Positions 37,250 to 46,049 of a DNA stretch of 64,000 nt are shown in pieces. A program made the translations under genes and the position numbers. Below the pieces are notes generated by a model that made no database searches, was not told the origin of the DNA, and saw nothing but the letters and a program-made list of their open reading frames with translations. Within the stretch, counting starts at the first letter, position 1. Every line of letters begins with the position of its first letter. Source of the DNA: Rhodococcus sp. KBS0724 (lineage in GTDB: Bacteria > Actinomycetota > Actinomycetes > Mycobacteriales > Mycobacteriaceae); contig NZ_VCBX02000001.1 of the NCBI RefSeq assembly GCF_005938745.2, forward strand, positions 5,470,501 through 5,534,500, read 5' to 3'.

Positions 37250-38983
37250 ATGACAGTGCGGCCGAAACACCACAGCCTCGTGGCCGCGATGTACAGCCTG
37301 GCGTTGTCATTGTTGATCCTCGGACCACTGCTCGGTCCCGGCTATCTACTGCTGCGCGACGCAGTCAGCACCCCCCGGTCGTACCTCACCGACTCCGCAC
37401 TCGGACTCACCGACGCCGCCGCCCGGGCCGTTCCACAGGATGCGCTGATCGCGGCATTGAGCACTTTCGTCGACGGTGGGCTGGTGGTGAAGGCTCTGCT
37501 TCTCGCTGCACTGTGGCTGGCGGGTTGGGGCGCTGCCCGCCTGGTCGCAATCGTTCTGCCGACAGCCGGCCTCGGGCCGCAACTGGTGGCGTCGACGGTC
37601 ATGCTGTGGAACCCGTACGTGGCCGAGCGCCTGCTGCAAGGACATTGGAGCCTGCTGGCCGGTTACGGCGCGTTGCCCTGGATCGTGATCGCGGGCATCG
37701 GTGTACGACGCGCTCAGCCCGGCGCCTGGTGGGCCGTTGCCGCAACTCTCGCATTCGCGGGTCTGACACCTACCGGCGCGCTCCTCGGACTGACAACCGC
37801 GTTGGTGGTCGTAGCCTCCCCTGGCGGGCGAACGTCGGTTCTACGACGCGTCAGCGGCGTCTTCGCGCTCTTTCTGATCACTGCGTCGCCGTGGCTCGCG
37901 GCAACATTTCTGTCGAGCGGCGCCGCCGACGGTTCCGATCCGGCCGGTGTGGCAGCCTTCGCCGCCCGAGCGGAACCCGGGCTCGGAACGCTCGGCAGCC
38001 TCGCCGGGTTGGGTGGTGTCTGGAACTCGGCTGCCGTCCCGAACTCTCGCACAACACTCTTCGCAGTGCTCGGGACGCTGCTGCTCCTGACCGTGGTGCT
38101 CAGCGGTATCCCTGCGCTGTGGCGACGGCGTCGCAATCCTGTGATTTCCGCTCTGGCGGTACTGGCACTTGTCGCGGTACTCGCGCCGGCGCTCGGCGCG
38201 ACATCATGGGGTCTGAGTGCTGGGCGCTGGTCGGTCGAATACTTCTCCGGTGCAGGCCTGCTCCGCGATTCCCAGAAATGGGTGGCGTTGGCGGCACCGT
38301 TCTACGCACTGTCCGCGGCGGCGGGTGTGATGTGGGCTCAGAACCGCTTCACTCTTGCGCGACCGACCTGGTCGATCGCCGCCGTTGTCGTCACGATGAT
38401 GGCTCTGCCCGACCTTGCCTGGGGCGTCGGCGGCGCCCTGAAGCCGGTGCAGTATCCACAGTCCTGGACCACCGTCGCCGAGCAACTACGAGACGAAACC
38501 GGTGATGTGGCAGTGCTTCCCGCCGGAATGTTCCGGGCCTTCTCCTACACCGGTGATGCTCCGGTCCTCGATCCGGCGCCCCGTTTTCTCCCGCTCGACG
38601 TATTGCAGACCGGCGAACTGATCGTGGCCGGCGGCTCTGTCGGCGGCGAGGGAACGCGCGCCGCCCAGGTCGAGGAACTCCTGCTCACGGGCGCAAGCAG
38701 CACCGAACTCGCTGCTCTGGGTGTGAGCTGGATACTGGTAGAACTCGACACCCCTGGCCGATCCGGCGAGGCGGCGCTGCACAACCTGGAGAGAGTGTTC
38801 GCGGACGACTACCTCGAGCTGTACCGGGTACCCGGAGACAGTGCGACGCACCAGGCTTCGACATCGTCGCGGACCATCGTCACGCTCGCCCACATCGCCT
38901 GGGTAGCGACGGGAATCGTGGCCCTACTCGCGCTCGGACTGAACCAGAACAGGATTCGACTCGCGCGACGTGACAAGCCCTGA
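37250..38983 (+). CDS. Rv0226c-like conserved multi-spanning membrane protein
   Basis: 577 aa, close to M. tuberculosis Rv0226c in length and position. About 12 TM segments in residues 15-430 followed by a C-terminal soluble/extracytoplasmic domain (about 440-550: DVAVLPAGMFRAFSYTGD) and a final TM (about 550-570). The layout resembles GT-C type or envelope-polymer enzymes, but no catalytic motif is certain. It sits in the lipomannan/lipoarabinomannan-linked cluster. The frame stays open upstream across the flippase gene (antisense); ATG 37250 is the likely start. The 3' end overlaps the convergent GT4 gene by 60 nt. Confidence 0.85.
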   Translation: MTVRPKHHSLVAAMYSLALSLLILGPLLGPGYLLLRDAVSTPRSYLTDSALGLTDAAARAVPQDALIAALSTFVDGGLVVKALLLAALWLAGWGAARLVAIVLPTAGLGPQLVASTVMLWNPYVAERLLQGHWSLLAGYGALPWIVIAGIGVRRAQPGAWWAVAATLAFAGLTPTGALLGLTTALVVVASPGGRTSVLRRVSGVFALFLITASPWLAATFLSSGAADGSDPAGVAAFAARAEPGLGTLGSLAGLGGVWNSAAVPNSRTTLFAVLGTLLLLTVVLSGIPALWRRRRNPVISALAVLALVAVLAPALGATSWGLSAGRWSVEYFSGAGLLRDSQKWVALAAPFYALSAAAGVMWAQNRFTLARPTWSIAAVVVTMMALPDLAWGVGGALKPVQYPQSWTTVAEQLRDETGDVAVLPAGMFRAFSYTGDAPVLDPAPRFLPLDVLQTGELIVAGGSVGGEGTRAAQVEELLLTGASSTELAALGVSWILVELDTPGRSGEAALHNLERVFADDYLELYRVPGDSATHQASTSSRTIVTLAHIAWVATGIVALLALGLNQNRIRLARRDKP

Positions 38984-40144
38984 CACGCGTCGCCCGACCG
39001 TCGTCGCCGACAGAACCTCGAAAACACCGGTTCCCGTTTGCTCCCACGAGAATTCGCTCGACCATACTCGGGCTTTCTCGCCGAGCACTGTCCGCAGTTC
39101 ATGATCACGCAGCAAGGTGCCTGCGGCCTGGGTCAATTCCGCGACGTCGCCATCGCCGACACTTTCGCCGCCAACCAGCAGACCCGTCACGCCGTCGACG
39201 ATGGAATCCGTCAACCCTTTGGAACTGCGGTAACCGACAGTCGGAACCCCGTGTTGCGCAGCCTCGATGACGGCGAGACCCCACCCTTCCTTGCGTGAAG
39301 GCATGAGGTGAATCCAGGACTGCGCCAACAGTTCGTGTTTGCGGGACTCGTCGACGTGCCCGTGAAATGTCACCGCGTCACCGATCCCGAGTTCGGCAGC
39401 GCGATCACGCAAGTTCTGCTCCCACCAACCGCCACCGATGACGTCGAGGTGAAGTTCGGGTTCTGTCGGGCGAAGTGTCGCAACCGCTTCGAGTGCGTCT
39501 TCGATCTGCTTGTGCGGCACCAACCGTGAGAGTACCGACATGGTGGGCCGGCTCGCCCGCGTGATCGAACCACCCGCGTCGACGCCCATCGGAACGCGAT
39601 CTGCGCCGTTGCGTACCACGGCAATTCGATCACGATCAACGCCCAGATCCACCAACTCTTCGGCCGAGGGCAGCGAGACCGTCAAGTACTGGTTATCGCT
39701 GTGACGCTTCGGCGACAGGCGCGATTCCACCCACCATCCGATCCGCCCGACGAGTGTGCCTGCGACCGGCCACTGTTCGCGGTGGCAATGATGCACGAGC
39801 AGCGTGACCGGAGCGCCGGCCACCATCTTCGAGAAAAAGGGAATCCCGTTCTGAGTGTCGATGACAGCGTCGGGGCGAATGCCTTTGAGCGAACCGAATC
39901 CGAACCGGCCTGCCGCAATCGCAGCCAGGGCCCGCGGGTACACGCTGAACCGTCCACCGGACCGGCTGATGGTGATGCCGTCGCGGGTCTCTGTCGCGGG
40001 CGCACCCGGGTAGGACGCCGTCCGCAAAGTCACCTTGATACCGCGCGCCGCCAGCTGGGTTCCGACCTGCTCGAGGTACCGCTCGCTTCCGCCGCCCTGC
40101 GGATGCCCGGTGTCGCGCCAACAGAGCAACAGAACCTCGTGCAC
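38924..40144 (-). CDS. GT4-family glycosyltransferase (Rv0225-like)
   Basis: 406 aa GT-B fold glycosyltransferase. N-terminal acceptor domain beginning LLLCWRDTGHPQGGGSERYL; C-terminal donor domain with LSRLVPHKQIEDALEA, HGHVDESRKHELLAQSW and the GT4 E-x7-E motif in SRKEGWGLAVIEAAQHGVPT at about 285-305. It is probably cytosolic, transferring a sugar to a lipid or glycan intermediate of the envelope. GTG start at 40144. Divergent from the methyltransferase gene; neighbours are the same as at Rv0224c-Rv0226c. Confidence 0.9.
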   Translation of the reverse strand: MHEVLLLCWRDTGHPQGGGSERYLEQVGTQLAARGIKVTLRTASYPGAPATETRDGITISRSGGRFSVYPRALAAIAAGRFGFGSLKGIRPDAVIDTQNGIPFFSKMVAGAPVTLLVHHCHREQWPVAGTLVGRIGWWVESRLSPKRHSDNQYLTVSLPSAEELVDLGVDRDRIAVVRNGADRVPMGVDAGGSITRASRPTMSVLSRLVPHKQIEDALEAVATLRPTEPELHLDVIGGGWWEQNLRDRAAELGIGDAVTFHGHVDESRKHELLAQSWIHLMPSRKEGWGLAVIEAAQHGVPTVGYRSSKGLTDSIVDGVTGLLVGGESVGDGDVAELTQAAGTLLRDHELRTVLGEKARVWSSEFSWEQTGTGVFEVLSATTVGRRVSGLVTSRESNPVLVQSERE

Positions 40145-40320
40145 GTGCGTTACTCCCTAGACTTCGTCGGTGACCCGCCGCGGATGCGAGTGGTCCTGCG
40201 GGGGATGCCCACCCTGACCGGTCGGTAACCCTGCGGAACACCCTAACTGTTTCCGCGTCCGTATTGCCGCGCTCCTCACGGTGAATTTGACGGTGTTCGT
40301 GGACCCGAAAGCGCGGTCGC

Positions 40321-40335
40321 TAAAGTTGATTCTCG
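40321..40335 (+). promoter_or_regulatory. -10 element of methyltransferase operon
   Basis: TAAAGT (40321-40326) is followed by 8 nt and GTG 40335; no Shine-Dalgarno. It predicts a leaderless or nearly leaderless mRNA. Confidence 0.4.
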
Positions 40336-41105
40336 TGACCAAGCCCGCAGTGACCCGCATTTTCGGCCGACGGGCGACCCTCAAACGATCCGTCAGCTTG
40401 CTCAGCGACTTCCGTCACGAGCAGACCGCACCCGACATCTTTTACGGCGCGCTCGCTCGCGATTCCGTCGAATTGATCTCCGACCTGCATGAAGGTCACA
40501 CCGGTCACACGCTCGACGGCCTCACCGTCCTCGATGTCGGCGGCGGACCCGGCTACTTCGCGGAAGTGTTCCAAGCTGCCGGTGCCCGCTACATCCCAGT
40601 CGAACCCGATCCGTCGGAAATGCACGCTGCCGGCTTGACCGTCGGCGGGGCGGTGCGCGGATCCGGGCTGGCTTTGCCGTTCCGGGATTCGTCGGTCGAC
40701 ATCTGCTTCTCCTCGAACGTGGCCGAACATGTCAGCGAGCCGTGGCTCATGGCGGAGGAAATGCTGCGCGTCACCAAACCCGGCGGACTGATGGTCCTCT
40801 CGTACACCCTGTGGTGGGGTCCGTTCGGCGGGCACGAGACCGGGCCGTGGCACGCGTTCGGCGGTGAATACGCAGCCAAGCGGTACCGCCGCACAACCGG
40901 CCGCGAACCGAAGAACAAATACGGGGAGTCCCTGTTCAAAGTGGGTGCCACCGACGGCTTGCGCTGGGCCCGCGGAACAGGCCAAGGCACACTGCTCGCC
41001 GCGATCCCCCGGTACCACCCGTCCTGGGCGTGGTGGATGGTTCGCGTTCCCGGCCTTCGCGAAATCCTCGTGAGCAACCTCGTCGTGGTTCTCGAGAAGC
41101 GTTGA
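40335..41105 (+). CDS. class I SAM methyltransferase (Rv0224c-like)
   Basis: 256 aa, similar in size to Rv0224c (254 aa). SAM motif I LDVGGGPGYFAEVF at about 64-77, acidic residue in VEPDPSEM, and a motif-III-like MLRVTKPGGLMVLSY. The methyl acceptor is unknown; the conserved link to Rv0225/Rv0226c-type genes suggests an envelope glycan or lipid. GTG 40335 is chosen; the frame is open to 40281. The ROK kinase starts 1 nt after its stop, so they are co-transcribed. Confidence 0.87.
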   Translation: MTKPAVTRIFGRRATLKRSVSLLSDFRHEQTAPDIFYGALARDSVELISDLHEGHTGHTLDGLTVLDVGGGPGYFAEVFQAAGARYIPVEPDPSEMHAAGLTVGGAVRGSGLALPFRDSSVDICFSSNVAEHVSEPWLMAEEMLRVTKPGGLMVLSYTLWWGPFGGHETGPWHAFGGEYAAKRYRRTTGREPKNKYGESLFKVGATDGLRWARGTGQGTLLAAIPRYHPSWAWWMVRVPGLREILVSNLVVVLEKR

Positions 41106-41106
41106 C

Positions 41107-41997
41107 ATGATTCGCCTCGCCCTCGACGTCGGCGGCACCAAGATGGCTGCCGGCGTGGTTTCCGAGGACGGCCGTGTTCCCGAATTCCGCACGGTTCCCA
41201 CGCCGGAAACGGGCGCCTGGGCGGCGTGCGCGGCACTACTGGAGAGCATCGCCGACGGACGCGCGGTTGACGCCGTCGGGATCGCCTGCGCCGGGCCGGT
41301 CGATACCGCCAGCGGTGTTGTCGCCCCCATCAACATTAACGAGTGGGCGTCCGGATTCACGCTGGTCGACGCGGTAGGTGCCCTCTTTCCTGGCGCCCGA
41401 ACCACGCTGGCCATGGACGGAGCCGCTGCCGCACTGGCCGAACATCACCACGGTGCCGGCCGCGGAACCCCGGACCTGTTGAGTCTGGTCGTTTCCACCG
41501 GCGTCGGCGGCGGAGTTGTTCTGGGCGGTCACATCGCACCTGGTCGTACGGGAAATGCCGGCCACATCGGGCATCTTGTTGTTCCTGGAACCGACGAACT
41601 CTGCTCGTGCGGTGGCGTCGGCTGCCTCGAGACAATGGCGAGCGGTCCGGCGGCGGTTCGCTGGGCTCGCGCTCAGGGGTGGATCGGCGCCACCGGCCTC
41701 GAACTTGCCGGCGACGCCCGCCGCGGCGATGCACTCGCCCGAGCTGCGCTGCATCGCGCCGGAACTGCGCTGGGAATTGCCATCGCATCGGCTGCGGCAC
41801 TGCTGGATGTGAATCTTGCGGTGGTGGGCGGTGGTTTTGCCCAGTCCGGCGAGCCCTTGTGGGTACCACTCCGGGAATCGGCTGCCCGACATGCCCGTTT
41901 GTCGTTCATCGAGGACTTGAGAATCGTCCCGGCCGAGTTGGGCGAGCGCGGAACTCTGACCGGCGCAGGGCTCCTGTCGCTCGTCGCCGCCATCTGA
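41107..41997 (+). CDS. ROK-family sugar kinase
   Basis: 296 aa. N-terminal phosphate motif LDVGGTKMAAGVV, ROK signature in the middle (VSTGVGGGVVLGGHIAPG, GNAGHIGHLVV) and the zinc-binding CSCGGVGCLE at about 164-173. Phosphorylates a hexose such as glucose or an N-acetylhexosamine; no HTH domain, so an enzyme rather than a repressor. Immediately follows the methyltransferase (1 nt). I do not recall it in the M. tuberculosis cluster, so it may supply a sugar phosphate for the local glycan genes. Confidence 0.88.
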   Translation: MIRLALDVGGTKMAAGVVSEDGRVPEFRTVPTPETGAWAACAALLESIADGRAVDAVGIACAGPVDTASGVVAPININEWASGFTLVDAVGALFPGARTTLAMDGAAAALAEHHHGAGRGTPDLLSLVVSTGVGGGVVLGGHIAPGRTGNAGHIGHLVVPGTDELCSCGGVGCLETMASGPAAVRWARAQGWIGATGLELAGDARRGDALARAALHRAGTALGIAIASAAALLDVNLAVVGGGFAQSGEPLWVPLRESAARHARLSFIEDLRIVPAELGERGTLTGAGLLSLVAAI

Positions 41998-42063
41998 CAC
42001 GCGTTCTTCTCCGAGAAATCCGCAGGGAGTCCCACTAAACGGGTGCCACCTGTTCCCAATTTC

Positions 42064-42077
42064 TGTAACGTGTTTTA
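42064..42077. promoter_or_regulatory. candidate KstR-binding site
   Basis: TGTAACGTGTTTTA fits the KstR consensus TnnAACnnGTTnnA at all eight fixed positions. It is 60 nt before the phosphotransferase start, in the only promoter region of the three-gene operon ending in the Rv0223c-type aldehyde dehydrogenase. One chance match per about 65 kb is expected, so position is what gives it weight. Confidence 0.6.
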
Positions 42078-42136
42078 GTGTTCTGACTCACACCGTCGCG
42101 GGCATTGCACGTGACACAAGCGGGAAGGAGGTGACC

Positions 42137-43294
42137 GTGAGCCCAGATGTTTCCTCGACCGAAGCCGAGCATCACGCCCAGGTCGCCCGACCAAGTGATT
42201 CCCTCCGCGATACCGAAGACCTCCGTGAACGCCTGGAACGCTGGATGGCCGGGAAGGTGCCGGCCGGATCCACCGTGACCGTCGCCGACGTCACCCTGCC
42301 CGCAGCCAACGGCATGTCGAGCGAAACCATCCTCTTCGACGCAACCTGGGACGGCGATCATCATCCGTTGGTCGCCCGTGTCGCCCCGGCGGAGACCACC
42401 ATGCCGGTGTTTCCGACCTACGACCTCGAATCCCAGTTCCGCACCATGGCGCAGGTGCGCGAGCACTCCGCCGTGCCCGTCCCTGCGGTGTACTGGTCCG
42501 AGTCCGAACCGGAGGCGTTGGGTGCGCCGTTCTTCGTCATGGAACGAATCTCCGGTGACGTGCCGCCAGACGTCATGCCGTACAACTTCGGATCGTGGGT
42601 CACCGAAGCGTCCCCAGCGCAGCGAAAGAGCCTGCAGCAGAACTCGGTCGACATCCTGGCGCAATTGCACGCCATCGACAATCCGATCGAGCGCTTCGAT
42701 TTCCTTCAGTTGCCTGGTTCGGGACCGACCGCTAGAGAGGCATTCTCGGCGCACATCGCCGAGCAGCGCGGATACTACGAGTGGGTCGTCAAGGACGGTG
42801 TCAGATCGCCGCTCATCGAACGGGCCCTCGACTGGGTCGAAGCACACAATCCCGCCGACGATTCGCCGGCAGTGCTCTGCTGGGGCGACTCACGCATCGG
42901 CAACGTCATGTATCAGGACTTTGCCCCGGTCGCCGTACTCGACTGGGAAATGGCAACTCTCGGCCCGCGTGAGATGGACCTGGGCTGGATGGCGTTCCTG
43001 CACAGGTTCTTCGAGGACATCGCCGGGTTGGCAAACCTGCCCGGCCTGCCTGACTTCCTTCGACTGCCGGACATCGCGGCAACCTATGCCGACATCACCG
43101 GTCACACGCCACACGATCTGGAGTTCTACGTCACCTATGCCGCGCTGCGCCAGGCGGTAATCATGTGGCGAATTCAGGCCCGCGCCATAGCTTTCGGGCA
43201 AGCCGAGCAACCCGCCGACCCCGACGACATGATCATGCACCGCGCATCGCTCGCTGCGATGCTCGACGGCACCTACTGGGAGAGGGTGAAGTGA
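42137..43294 (+). CDS. APH/ACAD10-type phosphotransferase
   Basis: 385 aa kinase of the aminoglycoside-phosphotransferase fold, closest in motif style to the ACAD10/ACAD11/LvaA group that phosphorylates hydroxyacyl-CoA. Nucleotide-binding N-lobe with conserved Lys replaced or shifted (HHPLVARVAP), catalytic Brenner-like loop CWGDSRIGNVMY at about 252-263 (Trp where many have His) and metal-binding DWEMATLGPREMDLGW. AAGGAGG at 42125-42131 with 5-nt spacing sets GTG 42137. First gene of an operon with a DUF7064/7065-type protein and an aldehyde dehydrogenase; probably acts on a lipid catabolite, not on antibiotics. Confidence 0.85.
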   Translation: MSPDVSSTEAEHHAQVARPSDSLRDTEDLRERLERWMAGKVPAGSTVTVADVTLPAANGMSSETILFDATWDGDHHPLVARVAPAETTMPVFPTYDLESQFRTMAQVREHSAVPVPAVYWSESEPEALGAPFFVMERISGDVPPDVMPYNFGSWVTEASPAQRKSLQQNSVDILAQLHAIDNPIERFDFLQLPGSGPTAREAFSAHIAEQRGYYEWVVKDGVRSPLIERALDWVEAHNPADDSPAVLCWGDSRIGNVMYQDFAPVAVLDWEMATLGPREMDLGWMAFLHRFFEDIAGLANLPGLPDFLRLPDIAATYADITGHTPHDLEFYVTYAALRQAVIMWRIQARAIAFGQAEQPADPDDMIMHRASLAAMLDGTYWERVK

Positions 43295-44454
43295 CAATGT
43301 TGTCGCCGATGGACGATTACCCCATTCACCAGATCGCGGAACCGGTCCGCCACGTCGCCACCTCGGACCGAAACTTCTACGACCGCTACTACTTCAACTG
43401 CTACCCCACCGGCAACAACGACACGTTTCTCATCGTCGGCCTGGGCCAGTACCCCAATCTCGGTGTCATGGACGGCTTTGCGGTCCTGCGTCACGGCGAA
43501 CATCACATCGTGGCCCGCATGTCGAAAGCTCTGGGCGCCGATCGCACCGACACCACGGTCGGACCACTGCGCATCGAGGTCCTGGAAGGTCTGCAGAAAC
43601 TGCGCGTCGTTCTCGAACCCGGCAGCGAATACGACCTCTCCTTCGACATCACCTTCGACGCCACCATCCCGGCGGCACTCGAGCCCAAGCACTTTCGACG
43701 CCAACTCGAACGCATCACCTTCGACACCTCCCGCTTCCTGCAAACCGGAACGTGGACGGGCCAACTGACCGTCGACGGGGAGGAGCTCTCGATCGACCCC
43801 GACACCTGGCGCGGCAATCGTGACCGCTCCTGGGGAGTGCGCCCGGTCGGTGAAGCCGAGCCACCCGGCCGACGCGCCGTCGACGGTATCCAGAACTTCT
43901 TCTGGGTGTACTCCGTCATGCAATTCGACGATTTCACCATCTCGGTCATCATGCAGGAGGACGAGCAAGGCCGTCGCATCGTCGAGGAAGCGATGCGAAT
44001 TTGGCCGGAGGAAGGACGCGATCCGGAATGGCTCGGCAGGCCCGAGCACAACCTGATCTTCTGCCCCGCCACCCGCGACGTCACCGGAGCCACCCTCACG
44101 TTCCACCGCCCCAGCGGAGAGGTCCTGACCGTCGACTGTGAACTGTTGCTGGCCAACCACATCGGCATCGGCACCGGGTACGGCCTCGAGCAGGACTGGC
44201 GCCACGGCATGTGGCAAGGCGAACTGGTTGTCCAAGGGCTACGGCACAAGGTCCACGAATTCGAACCCATGCAGCGCATGTTCTCCCCCGTGGACAACCT
44301 CAGCAAGTTCCATCTCACCGAGGGGAATGAAACCTTCGACGGCACAGGACTTTTCGAGGTCGCTGCCATCGGACCCCACGAGCGTTACGGCTTCACCAGT
44401 TTCATCGATATGGCACCAGAGCGCGAGACCGACAACACCGAGGAAAGATTGTGA
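43291..44454 (+). CDS. DUF7064/7065-type (CrtC/AttH-like) protein
   Basis: About 387 aa soluble protein with no catalytic motif I can name. Two beta-rich lipocalin-like halves are suggested by regularly spaced WxG/aromatic segments (FFWVYSVMQFDDF, EQDWRHGMWQGELVVQG, GDNRDRSWGVRP-like RGNRDRSWGVRP). Its N-terminus (YYFNCYPTGNNDTFLIVGLG) is typical of uncharacterised actinobacterial proteins coded next to ACAD10-type phosphotransferases. It overlaps the upstream stop (GTGA at 43291) and is followed by the aldehyde dehydrogenase with an overlap, so all three are coupled. ATG 43297 is an alternative start. Possibly binds or isomerises a hydrophobic substrate. Confidence 0.78.
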   Translation: MTMLSPMDDYPIHQIAEPVRHVATSDRNFYDRYYFNCYPTGNNDTFLIVGLGQYPNLGVMDGFAVLRHGEHHIVARMSKALGADRTDTTVGPLRIEVLEGLQKLRVVLEPGSEYDLSFDITFDATIPAALEPKHFRRQLERITFDTSRFLQTGTWTGQLTVDGEELSIDPDTWRGNRDRSWGVRPVGEAEPPGRRAVDGIQNFFWVYSVMQFDDFTISVIMQEDEQGRRIVEEAMRIWPEEGRDPEWLGRPEHNLIFCPATRDVTGATLTFHRPSGEVLTVDCELLLANHIGIGTGYGLEQDWRHGMWQGELVVQGLRHKVHEFEPMQRMFSPVDNLSKFHLTEGNETFDGTGLFEVAAIGPHERYGFTSFIDMAPERETDNTEERL

Positions 44455-45902
44455 TGACGAACTACGACAAGCTCTACATCGGCGGCGAATGGGTAGCCCC
44501 CGCCACCGACCAGATTCTCGAGGTGTTCTCACCGGCAACGGAGGAGCGCGTCGGAAGCTGTCCCGTCGCCGCTCCGGCAGACATCGACGCCGCAGTCTCC
44601 GCTGCGCGCAACGCTTTCGACAACGGACCGTGGGCCAAGACCACACCGGCCGAGCGGGGCGCGATCCTCGCGAAGGCCGCCAAGCTCCTCGAAGAGCGAA
44701 GCGCAGATCTCAACCAGCTCATCTCCAGCGAGATGGGCCAGCCGCCCGCCATGGTCGGCATGATGCAGCAGACCCCGTCGATGGCGACGCTCGGCTTCTA
44801 CTCCGAACTGGCCGACAAGTTCGCGTGGGAGGAAAAGCGCACCGGCGTCTTCGGGCAGACCAAGGTCACCCGCGAACCCGTTGGTGTTGTCGCAGCGGTT
44901 CTCGCCTGGAACGTTCCGTTGTTCCTCGCGATCAACAAGCTGGCCCCCGCGCTGCTCGCCGGCTGCACCGTCCTGCTCAAACCGGCTCCCGAGTCACCGC
45001 TCTCGGTGCACGTGATCGCGGAGATCTTCGCTGAGGCCGGCGTTCCCGCAGGCGTCATCTCCGTGCTCCCCGGCGGAGCCGAGACCGGCGAATACCTGGT
45101 CTCGCATCCTGACATCGACAAGATCACCTTCACCGGCTCCAGCGCCGTCGGCCGCAAGATCGGCGCCATCGCCGCGCAGAACCTCAAGCGCTGCTCCCTC
45201 GAACTCGGTGGCAAGTCCGCCGCCATCATCCTCGAGGACGCCAATCTCGCCTCCGGAATGCCGATGCTCGTCATGTCCGGCCTCATGAACACCGGTCAGG
45301 CGTGCGTCGCGCAGACCCGAATCCTCGCTCCCCGTTCACGTTACGACGAGGTCATCGAAGGTCTCAAGACCGCGGCCGGTTACATGACCGTCGGCGATCC
45401 GTCCGATCCGGCATCTCAGCTCGGCCCGCTGATCTCCGAGAAGCAGCGCGAGCGCGTCGAAGGTTACATCGCCAAGGGCAAGGAAGAGGGCGCTCGACTG
45501 GTCCTCGGCGGCGGCCGTCCCGCGGGACTCGACAAGGGCTGGTACGTCGAGCCGACCATCTTCGCCGACGTCGACAACTCCATGACCATCGCCCGCGAAG
45601 AGATCTTCGGCCCCGTGCTCTCGGTGATTCCGTACGACTCCGAGGACGAGGCCGTCAAGATCGCCAACGATTCCGACTACGGTCTCGCCGGATCCGTCTG
45701 GACCACCGACATCGATCACGGCCTCGAGATTGCCGCGCAAATCCGTACGGGCACCTACGCGATCAACTGGTACGCCTTCGACGCCGGCTCACCGTTCGGC
45801 GGTTACAAGAACTCCGGCATCGGCCGCGAGAACGGACCCGAGGGCCTCGAAGCCTTCTGCGAGACCAAGTCCGTGCTCATGCCGCCCGGGTACACGAGCT
45901 GA
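44454..45902 (+). CDS. aldehyde dehydrogenase (Rv0223c-like)
   Basis: 482 aa NAD(P)-dependent aldehyde dehydrogenase. Catalytic Cys284 (NTGQACVAQTR), general base Glu in LELGGKSA (about 250), cofactor motif FTGSSAVG, and C-terminal FGGYKNSGIGREN. Oxidises an aldehyde, possibly one derived from a steroid side chain or branched lipid, given the KstR-like site upstream; M. tuberculosis Rv0223c has been listed among KstR-controlled genes, as I recall. AGGAAAG lies upstream; GTG 44451 is an alternative start. Last gene of the operon, followed by a terminator. Confidence 0.93.
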   Translation: MTNYDKLYIGGEWVAPATDQILEVFSPATEERVGSCPVAAPADIDAAVSAARNAFDNGPWAKTTPAERGAILAKAAKLLEERSADLNQLISSEMGQPPAMVGMMQQTPSMATLGFYSELADKFAWEEKRTGVFGQTKVTREPVGVVAAVLAWNVPLFLAINKLAPALLAGCTVLLKPAPESPLSVHVIAEIFAEAGVPAGVISVLPGGAETGEYLVSHPDIDKITFTGSSAVGRKIGAIAAQNLKRCSLELGGKSAAIILEDANLASGMPMLVMSGLMNTGQACVAQTRILAPRSRYDEVIEGLKTAAGYMTVGDPSDPASQLGPLISEKQRERVEGYIAKGKEEGARLVLGGGRPAGLDKGWYVEPTIFADVDNSMTIAREEIFGPVLSVIPYDSEDEAVKIANDSDYGLAGSVWTTDIDHGLEIAAQIRTGTYAINWYAFDAGSPFGGYKNSGIGRENGPEGLEAFCETKSVLMPPGYTS

Positions 45903-45922
45903 CCCAACACCCTTTCTGCACG

Positions 45923-45960
45923 GTGAGCACCCCTTCCAGCACAACGGAAGGGGTGCTCAC
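45923..45960 (+). terminator. terminator of phosphotransferase-aldehyde dehydrogenase operon
   Basis: Perfect 15-bp stem GTGAGCACCCCTTCC with 8-nt loop. Just after it a fragment GGGTGCTCACTT is repeated (about 45952 and 45973), as if part of the arm was duplicated. The stem shares its core with the terminator at 35960. Confidence 0.9.
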
Positions 45961-46049
45961 TTCATGAAAAGGGTGCTCACTTACAGCAATTGCTCAGGCT
46001 CGCCCGGTACCGTCGAAAGCGAATCAGTCGTCTCACAAAGGACATTCAT

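Noticed and set aside
42137..43294. Phosphotransferase as an aminoglycoside-resistance gene
   Set aside because: Its loop CWGDSRIGN with DWEMATLG and its catabolic operon fit the ACAD10/LvaA group rather than antibiotic kinases.
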